Positions 1 through 8,600 of a stretch of DNA of 45,690 nucleotides are shown here, one piece after another. The notes beneath the pieces are model-generated. The model had not been told where the DNA came from. It did no database searches and worked only from the letters and a program-made list of their open reading frames with translations. The position numbers were made by a program, and so were the translations under genes. Every line of letters begins with the position of its first letter. Positions within the stretch are counted from its first letter, which is position 1. The stretch covers positions 1 through 45,690 of the forward strand of contig ONJF01000013.1 in NCBI GenBank assembly GCA_900318085.1. Reading direction: 5' to 3'. The DNA comes from an uncultured Bacteroidales bacterium. Lineage in GTDB: Bacteria > Bacteroidota > Bacteroidia > Bacteroidales > F082.

Positions 1-2559
1 GACGGAACTGGGGATGACAATTGAGGTCAAGTTACAACTGCCAAATGCCGTTTGTCCAATGAAAATCACGGAATTTGGAATGGTTACCGAGGTCAAATTA
101 TGGCAACCCGAAAAAGCTCTATGCATGATGGAGATCACAGAGTTGGAGAAGGTCACCTGTGTCAGATTTCGGCAGTTGTAGAAAGCTTCATTATTAATCA
201 CCTCCAAGCCAGTGAAGTACTGCAACTCGTTGAAGGAAGTGATGCTGGTGTTTTGGTAGAACGCGCTATTTGTCTCCCCTTCAGGTATCAGGCTCGTCAC
301 CGCGGCGGCTTCGGCATAGCTCAACTCGCCGTCGCCGTTGGCGTCCCAGTTATCCACGCAGATGGCCTTCACGGCGGGGTCGACGAAGACGATATTGCCT
401 AAGTCGCATTGGATGTTGGTGAAGTTGCTCCAACCCGCTGCGGCTTGGTAGGCCGCCAACGAGCCGCATGGCACGTAGACGGGGATGCCAGTGGAGATAC
501 CATAAAAAGTATTGGTCTCCAACGAGGGCGGTGTAGCGGCCGGCACCGTCAGCGAGGTCAGGCTGGTGCAATCTTCGAACACAACGTTTCCGATGTAAGT
601 CACGGAATTGGGGAAGACAAACAATTCAAGGCTTGAGCAAAATCGGAACGCACCGCCTCCAATGATAGTCACGGAATTGGGAATCGCTATCGAGGTCAGG
701 CCGGTGCAGCCCCAAAAAGCCCCTATTCCAATCGCCTCGATATTATTGGGGATGACCGTGTTGATGCAGCCCGTCTTCAGTGTATTGGTGGCCGTCACGA
801 TGATAGCGTTGCAATTGTCGCGCGAGTCGTAAACGGTGTTGCCTGCTTCCACAACGATGTTCGCTAAGGCGGGGCAAGACATGAAGGGATTATCATGTAT
901 GTTGTGAACACTGCTTGGGATAATGATGGAAGTAAGGCTGGAGCAACCAGTGAAGGCATTGTTATAGATGGTACCAACACCGCTTGGGATGATGACGGAG
1001 GTGAGTTGTTCGCAAGAAAAAAACGCCTCGTCAAGGATATAACTCAATCCTGTGAAATACTGCAACTCATCGAACGAAGTGATGGAAGTTTCTCCGAACA
1101 CAGTCCCCAGTTCCGTCACCGCGGCGGCCTCGTCATAGCTCAGCTCGCCGTCGTGGTTGGTGTCCCAGTTGGCCACGCAGATGTTTTTCACCTGCGGGTC
1201 GGCGAATTCGATACTTGTCTGTGGTGCGGAGAAGTAATCGAAGGTGGTCTTGGGCAGGAATTGGTAGAAGCCTAGGCCTCGGGTTTCTTCATAGCCACCA
1301 ATGGCAACAGTGCTATTCTTGGAAACGCCGTACCATTTACTAGTAACATTATTACCACTGACCACTTGCTTGATGCCCACCTTCAAGTTGCCGCCCTGGT
1401 ATAGGTAGGGTAGCGAAAGAACGACTTCCATCTTGTTGTTAGCGACGCTGAGCGAGGCGTTTTCCAGCACTTTGGTCATTCCAGTCCAATCTAAGGTTGT
1501 GCTTCCGAATGAGGTTTCTTCCACCTCGGCTAGGTACACATCGAATCGGGCATCGCCCCAACTGACGTTCGTATTAAGAGCATAGAATGTCAGCTTCGTG
1601 ATGATGCTCTGTTGCATCGTCTGCAAGTCGGAGGCGGGGATGATGAACTGGCTTTTTGAATAGTGGTCGCAAAACCAGCCAAAGACAGGGATATAATTGT
1701 TGTCCTCAGGGCCGTTGTTCACAGTCAGTTGTTGCGGGCAACTTTCCACCAGGTTGGAAAAGCTGCTCCAGCCTGGGGCGTTTTGGTAGGCCTGCAACAA
1801 GCCGCACGGCACAAATACGGGAATCGTGGTCGGAACGTTATAGAACACGGTTGTGCCCAATGTGGGCGGCGTTTCGGGAAACGCCTTAATGGAAGTGAAG
1901 CCAGTGCAACGATAGAAAGCACCATTATCAATCGAGGTCACCCCCGTGCCGAGAGTCAACGACCCCGTGAAGCCAGTGCAGTCCTGAAAGGCAGTAGCAC
2001 CTATCGAAGTCACGGAATTCGGGATAATGAGCGAGCCCGTGAAGCCGCTGCAACTCCAAAAAGTAGAATTCTGAATCTCAGTCACAGAATCCGGTATGGT
2101 TAACGAACCAGAAAAATGTGTGCATCCATAGAAAGCACTCATACCAATCGAGGTTACGCCCGTGCCGAAGGTCAGCGAGCCATGGAAGCCAGAGCAACCT
2201 TGGAAAGCTAAATGGCCTATCGAAGTCACGGTATTGGGGATGGTCAGCGAACCCGTCAAACCGGAGCAATTGAAGAAAGCCTTATAACCAATCGCAGTCA
2301 CGGTGTAAGTAACCCCGTTATGTGTGACATAGGAAGGCAGTTCGATGTTCCCAGTGGGTTGGGTGTAGCCACTCCATGAACTTGATCCAGGACAAGTTAT
2401 CTCCACATAGTGGTTGGTGGCATCGGTGATGTTGTAGTACAGCGTCTGCCCTGTGGAGCATATCGCGGAAAAGTTGTAGGCATACGCCGTTCCCATCCCC
2501 AAGGATAGGGCAAGGAGGAGGGCGAGGACTCCTTTTCGAATTGATAAAACTCTTTTCAT
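1..2559 (-). CDS. BspA-like leucine-rich-repeat secreted protein (partial, runs off left edge)
   Basis: The frame is open from an ATG at 2559 to base 1 with no stop, giving 853 codons; the C-terminus is outside the window. Residues 1-26 are a signal peptide (basic MKR start, Leu-rich core, end near TAYA). Two blocks of BspA/LRR_5 repeats follow, of the type 'ALxGCxxLTSIxIPxSV', at about 85-225 and 480-690, with a third starting near 770. Residues about 235-430 form a beta-sandwich module resembling one in the two C25 peptidases. Two perfect EF-hand loops (DTNHDGELSYDE near 465, DANGDGELSYAE near 735) suggest calcium binding. The family is usually surface-exposed and adhesive; the T9SS tail expected at the C-terminus cannot be checked here. 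The gene lies directly downstream of a two-component pair and has its own promoter and palindrome. Family assignment is firm; ligand unknown. Confidence 0.93.
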   Translation of the reverse strand, partial: MKRVLSIRKGVLALLLALSLGMGTAYAYNFSAICSTGQTLYYNITDATNHYVEITCPGSSSWSGYTQPTGNIELPSYVTHNGVTYTVTAIGYKAFFNCSGLTGSLTIPNTVTSIGHLAFQGCSGFHGSLTFGTGVTSIGMSAFYGCTHFSGSLTIPDSVTEIQNSTFWSCSGFTGSLIIPNSVTSIGATAFQDCTGFTGSLTLGTGVTSIDNGAFYRCTGFTSIKAFPETPPTLGTTVFYNVPTTIPVFVPCGLLQAYQNAPGWSSFSNLVESCPQQLTVNNGPEDNNYIPVFGWFCDHYSKSQFIIPASDLQTMQQSIITKLTFYALNTNVSWGDARFDVYLAEVEETSFGSTTLDWTGMTKVLENASLSVANNKMEVVLSLPYLYQGGNLKVGIKQVVSGNNVTSKWYGVSKNSTVAIGGYEETRGLGFYQFLPKTTFDYFSAPQTSIEFADPQVKNICVANWDTNHDGELSYDEAAAVTELGTVFGETSITSFDELQYFTGLSYILDEAFFSCEQLTSVIIPSGVGTIYNNAFTGCSSLTSIIIPSSVHNIHDNPFMSCPALANIVVEAGNTVYDSRDNCNAIIVTATNTLKTGCINTVIPNNIEAIGIGAFWGCTGLTSIAIPNSVTIIGGGAFRFCSSLELFVFPNSVTYIGNVVFEDCTSLTSLTVPAATPPSLETNTFYGISTGIPVYVPCGSLAAYQAAAGWSNFTNIQCDLGNIVFVDPAVKAICVDNWDANGDGELSYAEAAAVTSLIPEGETNSAFYQNTSITSFNELQYFTGLEVINNEAFYNCRNLTQVTFSNSVISIMHRAFSGCHNLTSVTIPNSVIFIGQTAFGSCNLTSIVIPSSV

Positions 2560-2654
2560 AATGTTATATTTTTGTTGGTTAATTATCGTAGCAATAGGTT
2601 ACCCTTGGGGTAATTTCTTCCTTCCCAACCACTTAAAGGTGGTGGTTTTCGCAA

Positions 2655-2662
2655 CAAAAATA
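2655..2662 (-). promoter_or_regulatory. -7 promoter element of the LRR gene
   Basis: The minus strand reads TATTTTTG, matching the Bacteroidota -7 consensus TAnnTTTG. It would start a leader of about 90 nt that contains two short hairpins (about 2599-2613 and 2629-2644) before the ATG at 2559. No good -33 TTTG is seen. Instead a palindrome begins 22 bases upstream, as expected for an activator-dependent promoter. Confidence 0.6.
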
Positions 2663-2684
2663 TAAGGGATTATCGAAACGATTG

Positions 2685-2700
2685 TAAGTAAATTTACTTA
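2685..2700. promoter_or_regulatory. 16-bp palindromic operator upstream of the LRR gene
   Basis: TAAGTAAATTTACTTA is a perfect inverted repeat. The same 16 bases occur at 5386-5401 in front of the histidine kinase gene, and I saw no other copy in the window. The site is 22 bases upstream of the -7 element and 126 bases from the start codon. It is a probable binding site for a dimer of the neighbouring response regulator; that partner is inferred. Confidence 0.65.
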
Positions 2701-2716
2701 TTACGGCGAAAAACTA

Positions 2717-3346
2717 TCAGCTTTTTGCCACCAATCCGGCATCATAGGCGTATTTCACCAAATCTGCCGTGGTCTTGAGGTCGAGCTTTTCGAAGATATG
2801 GCTTTTGTGCACTTCCACCGTGCGACGGCTCAGACCAAGGTGGTCGGCAATCTGTTGGGCCGACATGCCGTTGGCGCACAACTGGATGATTTCTATCTCG
2901 CGTGTCGAAAGGTCGGCTTTTGCACTGATGCGATATTGTTTCTCTTCATCGTCACCATCGACGCCAAACAGGGCAGTGAGTTCTGCCTTCAGCGTTTCCG
3001 GATCCACATCCTTGCCCAAATACCCATCCACAAGACCTTGGGTATGCGTCACAACTGTTTTATTCTTGATTTCGCCAGAAAGCAGGACTATTTTGGCCTT
3101 GGGGTTGAGCGCCCGCGCATGATGGATCACATCAACGCCATTGCCGTCGGGCAGGAAGTAGTCGAGCAAGATCAGGTCCACCTCATCGGCATGTTGATCA
3201 AGATAGCTCTTGGCCGACTTCACGTCTTCGACCTCGGCTACGACGACGCTGTTCACACCCGAATAGTTGAGCGACAAGCGTGTGCCCACGCGATAAATCG
3301 GATGGTCCTCCACCAAAAGGATTCTTATAGGCTGTTGTTGGGTCAT
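2717..3346 (-). CDS. NarL/LuxR-type response regulator
   Basis: A 209-residue transcription factor. Residues 6-125 are a receiver domain with the acidic pair E13-D14, phosphoacceptor D62 in LILLDYFLPDGNG, S90 and K112. Residues about 143-205 are a GerE/LuxR helix-turn-helix ('LSTREIEIIQLCANGMSAQQIADHLGLSRRTVEVH' region). It lies 79 bases after the histidine kinase and is probably co-transcribed with it and phosphorylated by it. The intercistronic gap is almost entirely an 8-bp tandem repeat. The likely targets are the two identical palindromes at 2685 and 5386, which would give control of the LRR gene and autoregulation. All key receiver residues are present. Start is the ATG in MTQQQPIRIL. 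Confidence 0.95.
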   Translation of the reverse strand: MTQQQPIRILLVEDHPIYRVGTRLSLNYSGVNSVVVAEVEDVKSAKSYLDQHADEVDLILLDYFLPDGNGVDVIHHARALNPKAKIVLLSGEIKNKTVVTHTQGLVDGYLGKDVDPETLKAELTALFGVDGDDEEKQYRISAKADLSTREIEIIQLCANGMSAQQIADHLGLSRRTVEVHKSHIFEKLDLKTTADLVKYAYDAGLVAKS

Positions 3347-3365
3347 GGTAATTATTTGTTTGTTT

Positions 3366-3421
3366 GACTGCGAGACTGCGGGACTGCGAGACCGCGGGAC
3401 TGCGGGACTGCGGGGCTGCGG
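3366..3421. repeat. 8-bp tandem repeat (7 units) between kinase and regulator
   Basis: Seven consecutive octamers of consensus GACTGCGG (variants GACTGCGA, GACCGCGG, GGCTGCGG) fill 56 of the 79 bases between the kinase stop and the regulator start. It is non-coding and lies about 20-75 bases before the regulator ATG. Copy-number change could alter leader spacing or translation of the regulator; that role is inferred. Confidence 0.85.
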
Positions 3422-3425
3422 GATT

Positions 3426-5258
3426 TCATTTCTTAACGCTGAGTGTCACCATAGTTCCTTTTCCTTCTTCGCTTTCGATGGCTATGGTTCCGCCGTTGCG
3501 TTCCATCATCTGCTGGCTGACGAAGAGGCCGATGCCTGTGCCCGACTCACCGAAGGTGCCTTCGGTCGAAGCGGTCGTCATCTTCAGCAGTTTGTCTGGA
3601 TTTTCGATGCCTTTGCCGTGGTCAATCACCTTAATCAGGTAGCGCTCGCCACCGTCTTCGGCTTCCAGCCTGATTTCACCGTTGGCGAAAGAGTATTTCA
3701 CCGCATTCGAGAGGATGTTCTGCAACACCATCTCAATGATTTGTGGGTCGTCGTTGCCCATCCAATCCTTAGGTATGACATTGATGACCTTCAGTTGCTT
3801 CTGCTCGATTGCGAAGGCTTGGCTGTGCATCACCGTCTCGGCCAATTCGCACAAGTTGAAAGGCTCGGCTTGGCTCTCGTTGTCGCCCATCATGCCTTTC
3901 ACCCAACCGATGACATTGACGGTCTTGACCCTCAAATCCTGGGTTGACGACTTCAGTGAGATCAGATAATCCTCCAGGTCATCAAGTGGCATATCGTTGA
4001 TGTGCTTGCAGAGAATGTCGAGGATTTTCTCGTGCGACAGCAGCGGTGTCTTGATGTCGTGCGAGACCACGGTGAGCAGCTGGTCTTTGGTATTGTTGAG
4101 ACGGGTCAGCGTTTCGTTCTGCTTTTTTCGTTGTATGGCGTTGCGGGCCAGCACAATGACCAGGATGAGGAGCAAGGCGGCCACAAGCAGCGACAAGAAA
4201 AGCAGGCGACGGCTTTGTCGGGTTTTCTCTTCCTGCATTTCCAGTGCATGCTCTTTCTCTGACATTTGGTATCTCACTTGGTAGTCGCGAATCAAGGCTT
4301 GCTGGTCTTCGTTGTAGATGGAGTCCCTCATCTTGTTGCATTCCTCAAGATAGCCGATGGCGCGTTCCGGGTGCGAGGCCTTTGTGGCCAGATATGCCCC
4401 TTGCATGCACTCCAGGTAGAACTGGTTATACTGGTTTTCTTTCGCGATGTCCAAGGCTTGGAGGAAGAGTTGCTCCGAAGCCATGTCGTCGCCACGGTCG
4501 TGGGCATATTGGCCGTGGAGCATGATGATGGCGGTTTCGAAGTAGAGTTCCTTTTCGTGTTGTGCAATGACGAGTGCGGTGTCGAGTTGAGCATGGGCCT
4601 CGTCGAGGCGTCCTGCCGCCTGGTAGGCTCTCGACAAGGTGATGTGCCTGTTGATGAGCTTTTCCTGGTTGTCGCCATATTGTTGCGACAAGGCCAAGGC
4701 TTGTTCGGCAAAGCCGATGGCCTCGGCTTGGGTTTTGTCGTGCTGCGGGTCGTCGGCTGCCATCAGTCCAAGTTGCATCAACCGCACTCCCGAGAGGTTC
4801 TGGTAATAGGTGGCCAAGTCGAGGTTGGCTGTCGTTTCGGTACCCACGTCGCCCAGCATCTCGATACATTTCCAGTACATCTCCTCCGACTGGTCGTATT
4901 CCTCCATGTCGAAATAAATCGAAGCGATGTTGTTGATGACATACCGTTTGTTGACGGAGGCCATCTCACCTCCGATTTCATCCATGATTTCGGTACAGAG
5001 GGTGTAGTTGCGTATGGCTTCATCATATTGCCCCATGCGCATGTAGGCCCCTGCAATGGTGTTGTAGCATCCAGCCACATTGTATTTGTCGTCAGCCTGT
5101 TCATAGAGTTGCAACGCCTGCTTGCTGTAGTCGATCACCTCAACGAATCGGCTCTCGTTGAAGCATTGCAGTATCATGGCCCTAAGGCTGTCGGCGTCTT
5201 GTGCCTTCAGCCCTATGGCGAGGCAGGCAAGGATAATCGTGGAAAACAGTCTTTTCAT
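3426..5258 (-). CDS. TPR-containing sensor histidine kinase
   Basis: A 610-residue inner-membrane sensor kinase, counted from the ATG at 5258. A longer frame reaches 5294, but the MKRLFSTIILACLAIGLKAQ signal peptide begins at 5258. Residues 20-340 are a periplasmic array of tetratricopeptide repeats. A coiled segment and one membrane helix (about 352-372) follow. The dimerisation/phosphotransfer helix has H400 in SHDIKTPL, with Asp where Glu is usual. The ATPase domain has an N box near N514-N518, a G1 box DHGKGIE near 546 and a G2 box GTGIGL near 573. It should phosphorylate the response regulator encoded just downstream. The signal sensed is unknown; a TPR sensor suggests a protein or peptide partner. 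The promoter carries the same palindrome as the LRR gene. Confidence 0.95.
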   Translation of the reverse strand: MKRLFSTIILACLAIGLKAQDADSLRAMILQCFNESRFVEVIDYSKQALQLYEQADDKYNVAGCYNTIAGAYMRMGQYDEAIRNYTLCTEIMDEIGGEMASVNKRYVINNIASIYFDMEEYDQSEEMYWKCIEMLGDVGTETTANLDLATYYQNLSGVRLMQLGLMAADDPQHDKTQAEAIGFAEQALALSQQYGDNQEKLINRHITLSRAYQAAGRLDEAHAQLDTALVIAQHEKELYFETAIIMLHGQYAHDRGDDMASEQLFLQALDIAKENQYNQFYLECMQGAYLATKASHPERAIGYLEECNKMRDSIYNEDQQALIRDYQVRYQMSEKEHALEMQEEKTRQSRRLLFLSLLVAALLLILVIVLARNAIQRKKQNETLTRLNNTKDQLLTVVSHDIKTPLLSHEKILDILCKHINDMPLDDLEDYLISLKSSTQDLRVKTVNVIGWVKGMMGDNESQAEPFNLCELAETVMHSQAFAIEQKQLKVINVIPKDWMGNDDPQIIEMVLQNILSNAVKYSFANGEIRLEAEDGGERYLIKVIDHGKGIENPDKLLKMTTASTEGTFGESGTGIGLFVSQQMMERNGGTIAIESEEGKGTMVTLSVKK

Positions 5259-5355
5259 AACGTACTCTGTTTTATTTAAACAAATGGCAATCAATTAAAA
5301 GCATACTATTTTGCGTGAATTTGCAGTATTTCATAAACTTGCAATTTACGATATA

Positions 5356-5363
5356 CAAAATTA
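5356..5363 (-). promoter_or_regulatory. -7 promoter element of the kinase-regulator operon
   Basis: The minus strand reads TAATTTTG, fitting TAnnTTTG, about 98 bases upstream of the kinase ATG at 5258. Exactly 22 bases separate it from the upstream palindrome, the same spacing as at the LRR gene. Confidence 0.6.
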
Positions 5364-5384
5364 GTATAGACTTCGGAAATAGCT

Positions 5385-5402
5385 ATAAGTAAATTTACTT
5401 AT
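5385..5402. promoter_or_regulatory. Palindromic operator upstream of the kinase gene
   Basis: The sequence ATAAGTAAATTTACTTAT is an 18-bp perfect palindrome whose inner 16 bases are identical to the site at 2685-2700. It lies 128 bases from the kinase start, against 126 for the LRR gene. It probably mediates autoregulation by the response regulator (inference). Confidence 0.65.
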
Positions 5403-5571
5403 TGGCTGGACTCATTTGAGTGTCATTTCCAATAATGCATTTGTATAATTGTTTCATAATCAAATAATTAAATGTTTTTACATAATATTAGACGCTTCAA
5501 AGATAGTATTATTTCGAAAAAAGCAAAACAGTTGAGTGTCAAGAATTTTGGGGAGAACCCTCAACAAGGGC

Positions 5572-5600
5572 AAAAAAAAGGCCGCCCCGCGGGGCGGCCT
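5572..5600 (-). terminator. Intrinsic terminator after the first C25 peptidase gene
   Basis: A perfect 22-base palindrome (5579-5600, arms AGGCCGCCCC and its complement) is followed on the minus strand by eight T residues. It lies 18 bases after the stop of the C25 gene and closes the hydrolase operon. Confidence 0.9.
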
Positions 5601-5618
5601 CGTTACTGTTTGGCTGCA

Positions 5619-8600
5619 TTACTGCCTTCTATAGACGTAGCCATGTCCAGGCTGCAGTGTGGTGAGGTTGCCGCTCCAACCATTATTGTAGGTAGCTGTA
5701 TGGCCATCTTTGTCGGTAATGGTGTCACCATTAACAGGCGTGAAGCTACCCAAGGCAGTGGCGATATCGGCGGCCTGCGTGCCCGTGTAGCCGAACCAGT
5801 TGTAGCCGGGCATGATGGTCATGCTGACGCCTGTGGCGGGTGCTCCACTCAGGGTAAGGCTGACAGGAGTCGTGGTCTCGATCTTATACATCTGTCCGGG
5901 ATTGATCTCCGTCAGCGTGCCACTCCACTGGCCACCCTCATAGCGGGCAAAGCCAGCGTCCTGCGAGTTGATGAGGACAGCGTTGCCGCCGAGGGCCTCC
6001 TCAAGTTGCTCAAGCGTCATCGCCTTGGTGGGGGTCCACCAGTTGCAGCCGGCAGCCAAGGTGGGATAGACCTCGCCGTTGAGGCTGACGTTGGAGGTGA
6101 TGTCGCCCGTGGCGACAGACATGGTCTCGTTGTAGATGCCTTGGCCGAGGCCGCCCTTGAGGCGGACATAGACATTGGCGGCGAGCAGGTCGGTGGTCGG
6201 GGTGGGTGGCGTCACCGGCTCTTCGCCCTCCACGATGGTGACGTCGTCGATCTTAAGTATCCATTGGTCGTAGCAGTCGAAGTGGCGGATGGCGATGTAA
6301 CCCGTGCCGCTGTAGGCACTCAGATCGACGGTGAATTCTTGCCATTCACTACCTGAAGATGCATTGGGAGAATAAGTCCATGTCTGAACCGCAGTAAAGT
6401 CACCGACCGTGTTGTTGCCAGCCATCGAGACCATCACGGAGAATTTTTCTGCACAATAGCTGACATTCTGCACGCCAGCATGGAAGGTGATGCTGCCACC
6501 AAGGGTCACCTGGGGCGAGACAAGGTAGTTGTCGGGTGTGACGGCGGTGCCGCTGCCGCTCGTAGAACCGGAGATATAAGACTCGGAAAGCATGAACCCA
6601 TCACTACTGTTGTAACCATAGCCACTGCTAAAGTCATTGTTGGTGGTAGGATATTCCGTATTATGCATCCAACTATTTGGCGAAGTGGTGGTACCTTGGA
6701 AGGTCGTCCAGTTTTGCCAGCCATCCTCGAAGTCGTAGGTGAGCGTTTCGCGGTTGCCCCTACTGCTTGCTGTGAGGGTCAGAGAGGAACCATAGGTGCC
6801 GTTCTCCGTATCGCTGATCTCGAAGTCGGTCGGGGCAGTGACGGTGATGTCGCCTGTGAGGTTGGTGCCGATGACGGCAAGGTTCTTCACCGATGATGGA
6901 CCGAAGCCTTCGGCATAGGTAAAGTCGGCTAAAGTGTTGGGTGTGGCTATCAGAGTCTCACTGCTGCCAGGAACAGTCTTGGTAAAGATGACTTGGTTGT
7001 TGTAATTTGAACGTGAACCTGAACCTAAAGCCGAAGTATTCGCTGGACTGTAATTGGTGTTTCCTGCTTTGTATAGAGAAGTGTTGCTAGTAGTATAGTG
7101 GTAGAAATATAGTCTGTTCGAGTATGACAGAGCAGAATTGGTATTGTCATCTACTGTAAGCAACAAATTGCTGGTCCCGTTATAATCAAACGGAGTGTCT
7201 AACGTAATAGTAGTCCATCCAGAAGCTTCAAAAGTCACTGAACCTGAGAACACTTTATATGTTGAAGATTGCGAAACCCAATCAGAAGTGCTCGAGAAAG
7301 AGGCTTTCGTGGTGTGTGAAAGATAAATCTCAAGTGTTCTAGTTGTTGACTTGGAATTGGAAACCTTGAAAGCAACCTTTGTAATCGTCCCCGCTTCGCC
7401 CACTTCAGAGGCAGTGAAGATTTGTTGTGACACAGAGTACTTTTGGTATGTGTTTGTCGGTAGGTTGATATTGTTGTTTGTTCCGCTCCCAACAGTCACA
7501 TCCCCACCTTGAGGAGAACCGAAGAGACCGACAACGGTCACATCGTAGGCTGGTAAGGTGAACTGGTTGTTCGTCACTACGACGGTGGTGTTCACGTCGC
7601 CCGTCTTGAAGACGATCCAGGTGCTCAAGTAGTAGCCATCCTCGGGCGTGGCTGTCAAAACAACAACCGTTCCGGGAGCGCCTCCCGTTGTTGATGCCGT
7701 CACAGTGCCGTGCTCCACCTCGGCCACGGTGACAGTGCAGCCGCTGACGAAGGTGGCATTGATGGTGACATCGCTGTCGGGCATGGTGAACTGGTTGCCG
7801 GTCACCGTGATGCTGTTGTTGCTCGCATCCCTCACATCCCAAGCCGAGAAGAAGTATCCCGAAGCTGGGGTGGAACTCAAGGTGACGGTCTCGTTCTTGT
7901 AAGCTGTGGTCGGGTTAGCGCTGATGCTGCCGTTCTCGACGGGGTTGCAGGTCACGCTGTGGGCTTGCAAGGCCGTGAAATTGGCCGTGTATGAAGCGTT
8001 TTGCGTGACGGTAAAGGTATAAGTCGGGTTGGTGCTGACCACGTTGTTGCCCATCTTCCAGTTGGTGAAATCGTAATGGGTATTGGGGGTGGCCGTCAAG
8101 GTGCAGCTGGTGCCAGAATAGAAGGTCCCTCCCCCACTCACCGTGCCACCGGCTGTCGGGTTGGCCGACACCGAGATGGTGTATTGCGGGATGGCGGTGA
8201 AAGTAGCTGTGTAGGTGGCACTCTCCGTTACCTCGAAGGTGTAGGTGGCGTTGGTGCTGACCACGGTGTTACCTTTCTTCCAGTTAGTAAAGGTGTAGCC
8301 TGTGTTTGGCGTCGCCGTCAAGGTGCAACTCATGCCCGAGTAGTAGGTGCCAGCGCCACTCACATTGCCTCCGTTGCTCGGACTGGCCGTTGCGGCGATG
8401 GTATAAGGCGTGCCACCATTGACGGTAATGGTACCGAGATAAGTCACCTTGTTATATCCAAACACACAAAGTGTGAGCTCTTGGTTAGCCGTCAAAGTGC
8501 CATTGATGCTGATGTTGGCCGTGGTGCCGCTCACGGTGGCCTTGCCCAAGATGTTGTGATCCGCGTCGGTGATGGTAGCCACTGCCCCACTGCCGTTGTT

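Noticed and set aside
3366-3421. CRISPR-like array
   Set aside because: Units are 8 bases with no spacers; a simple tandem repeat.
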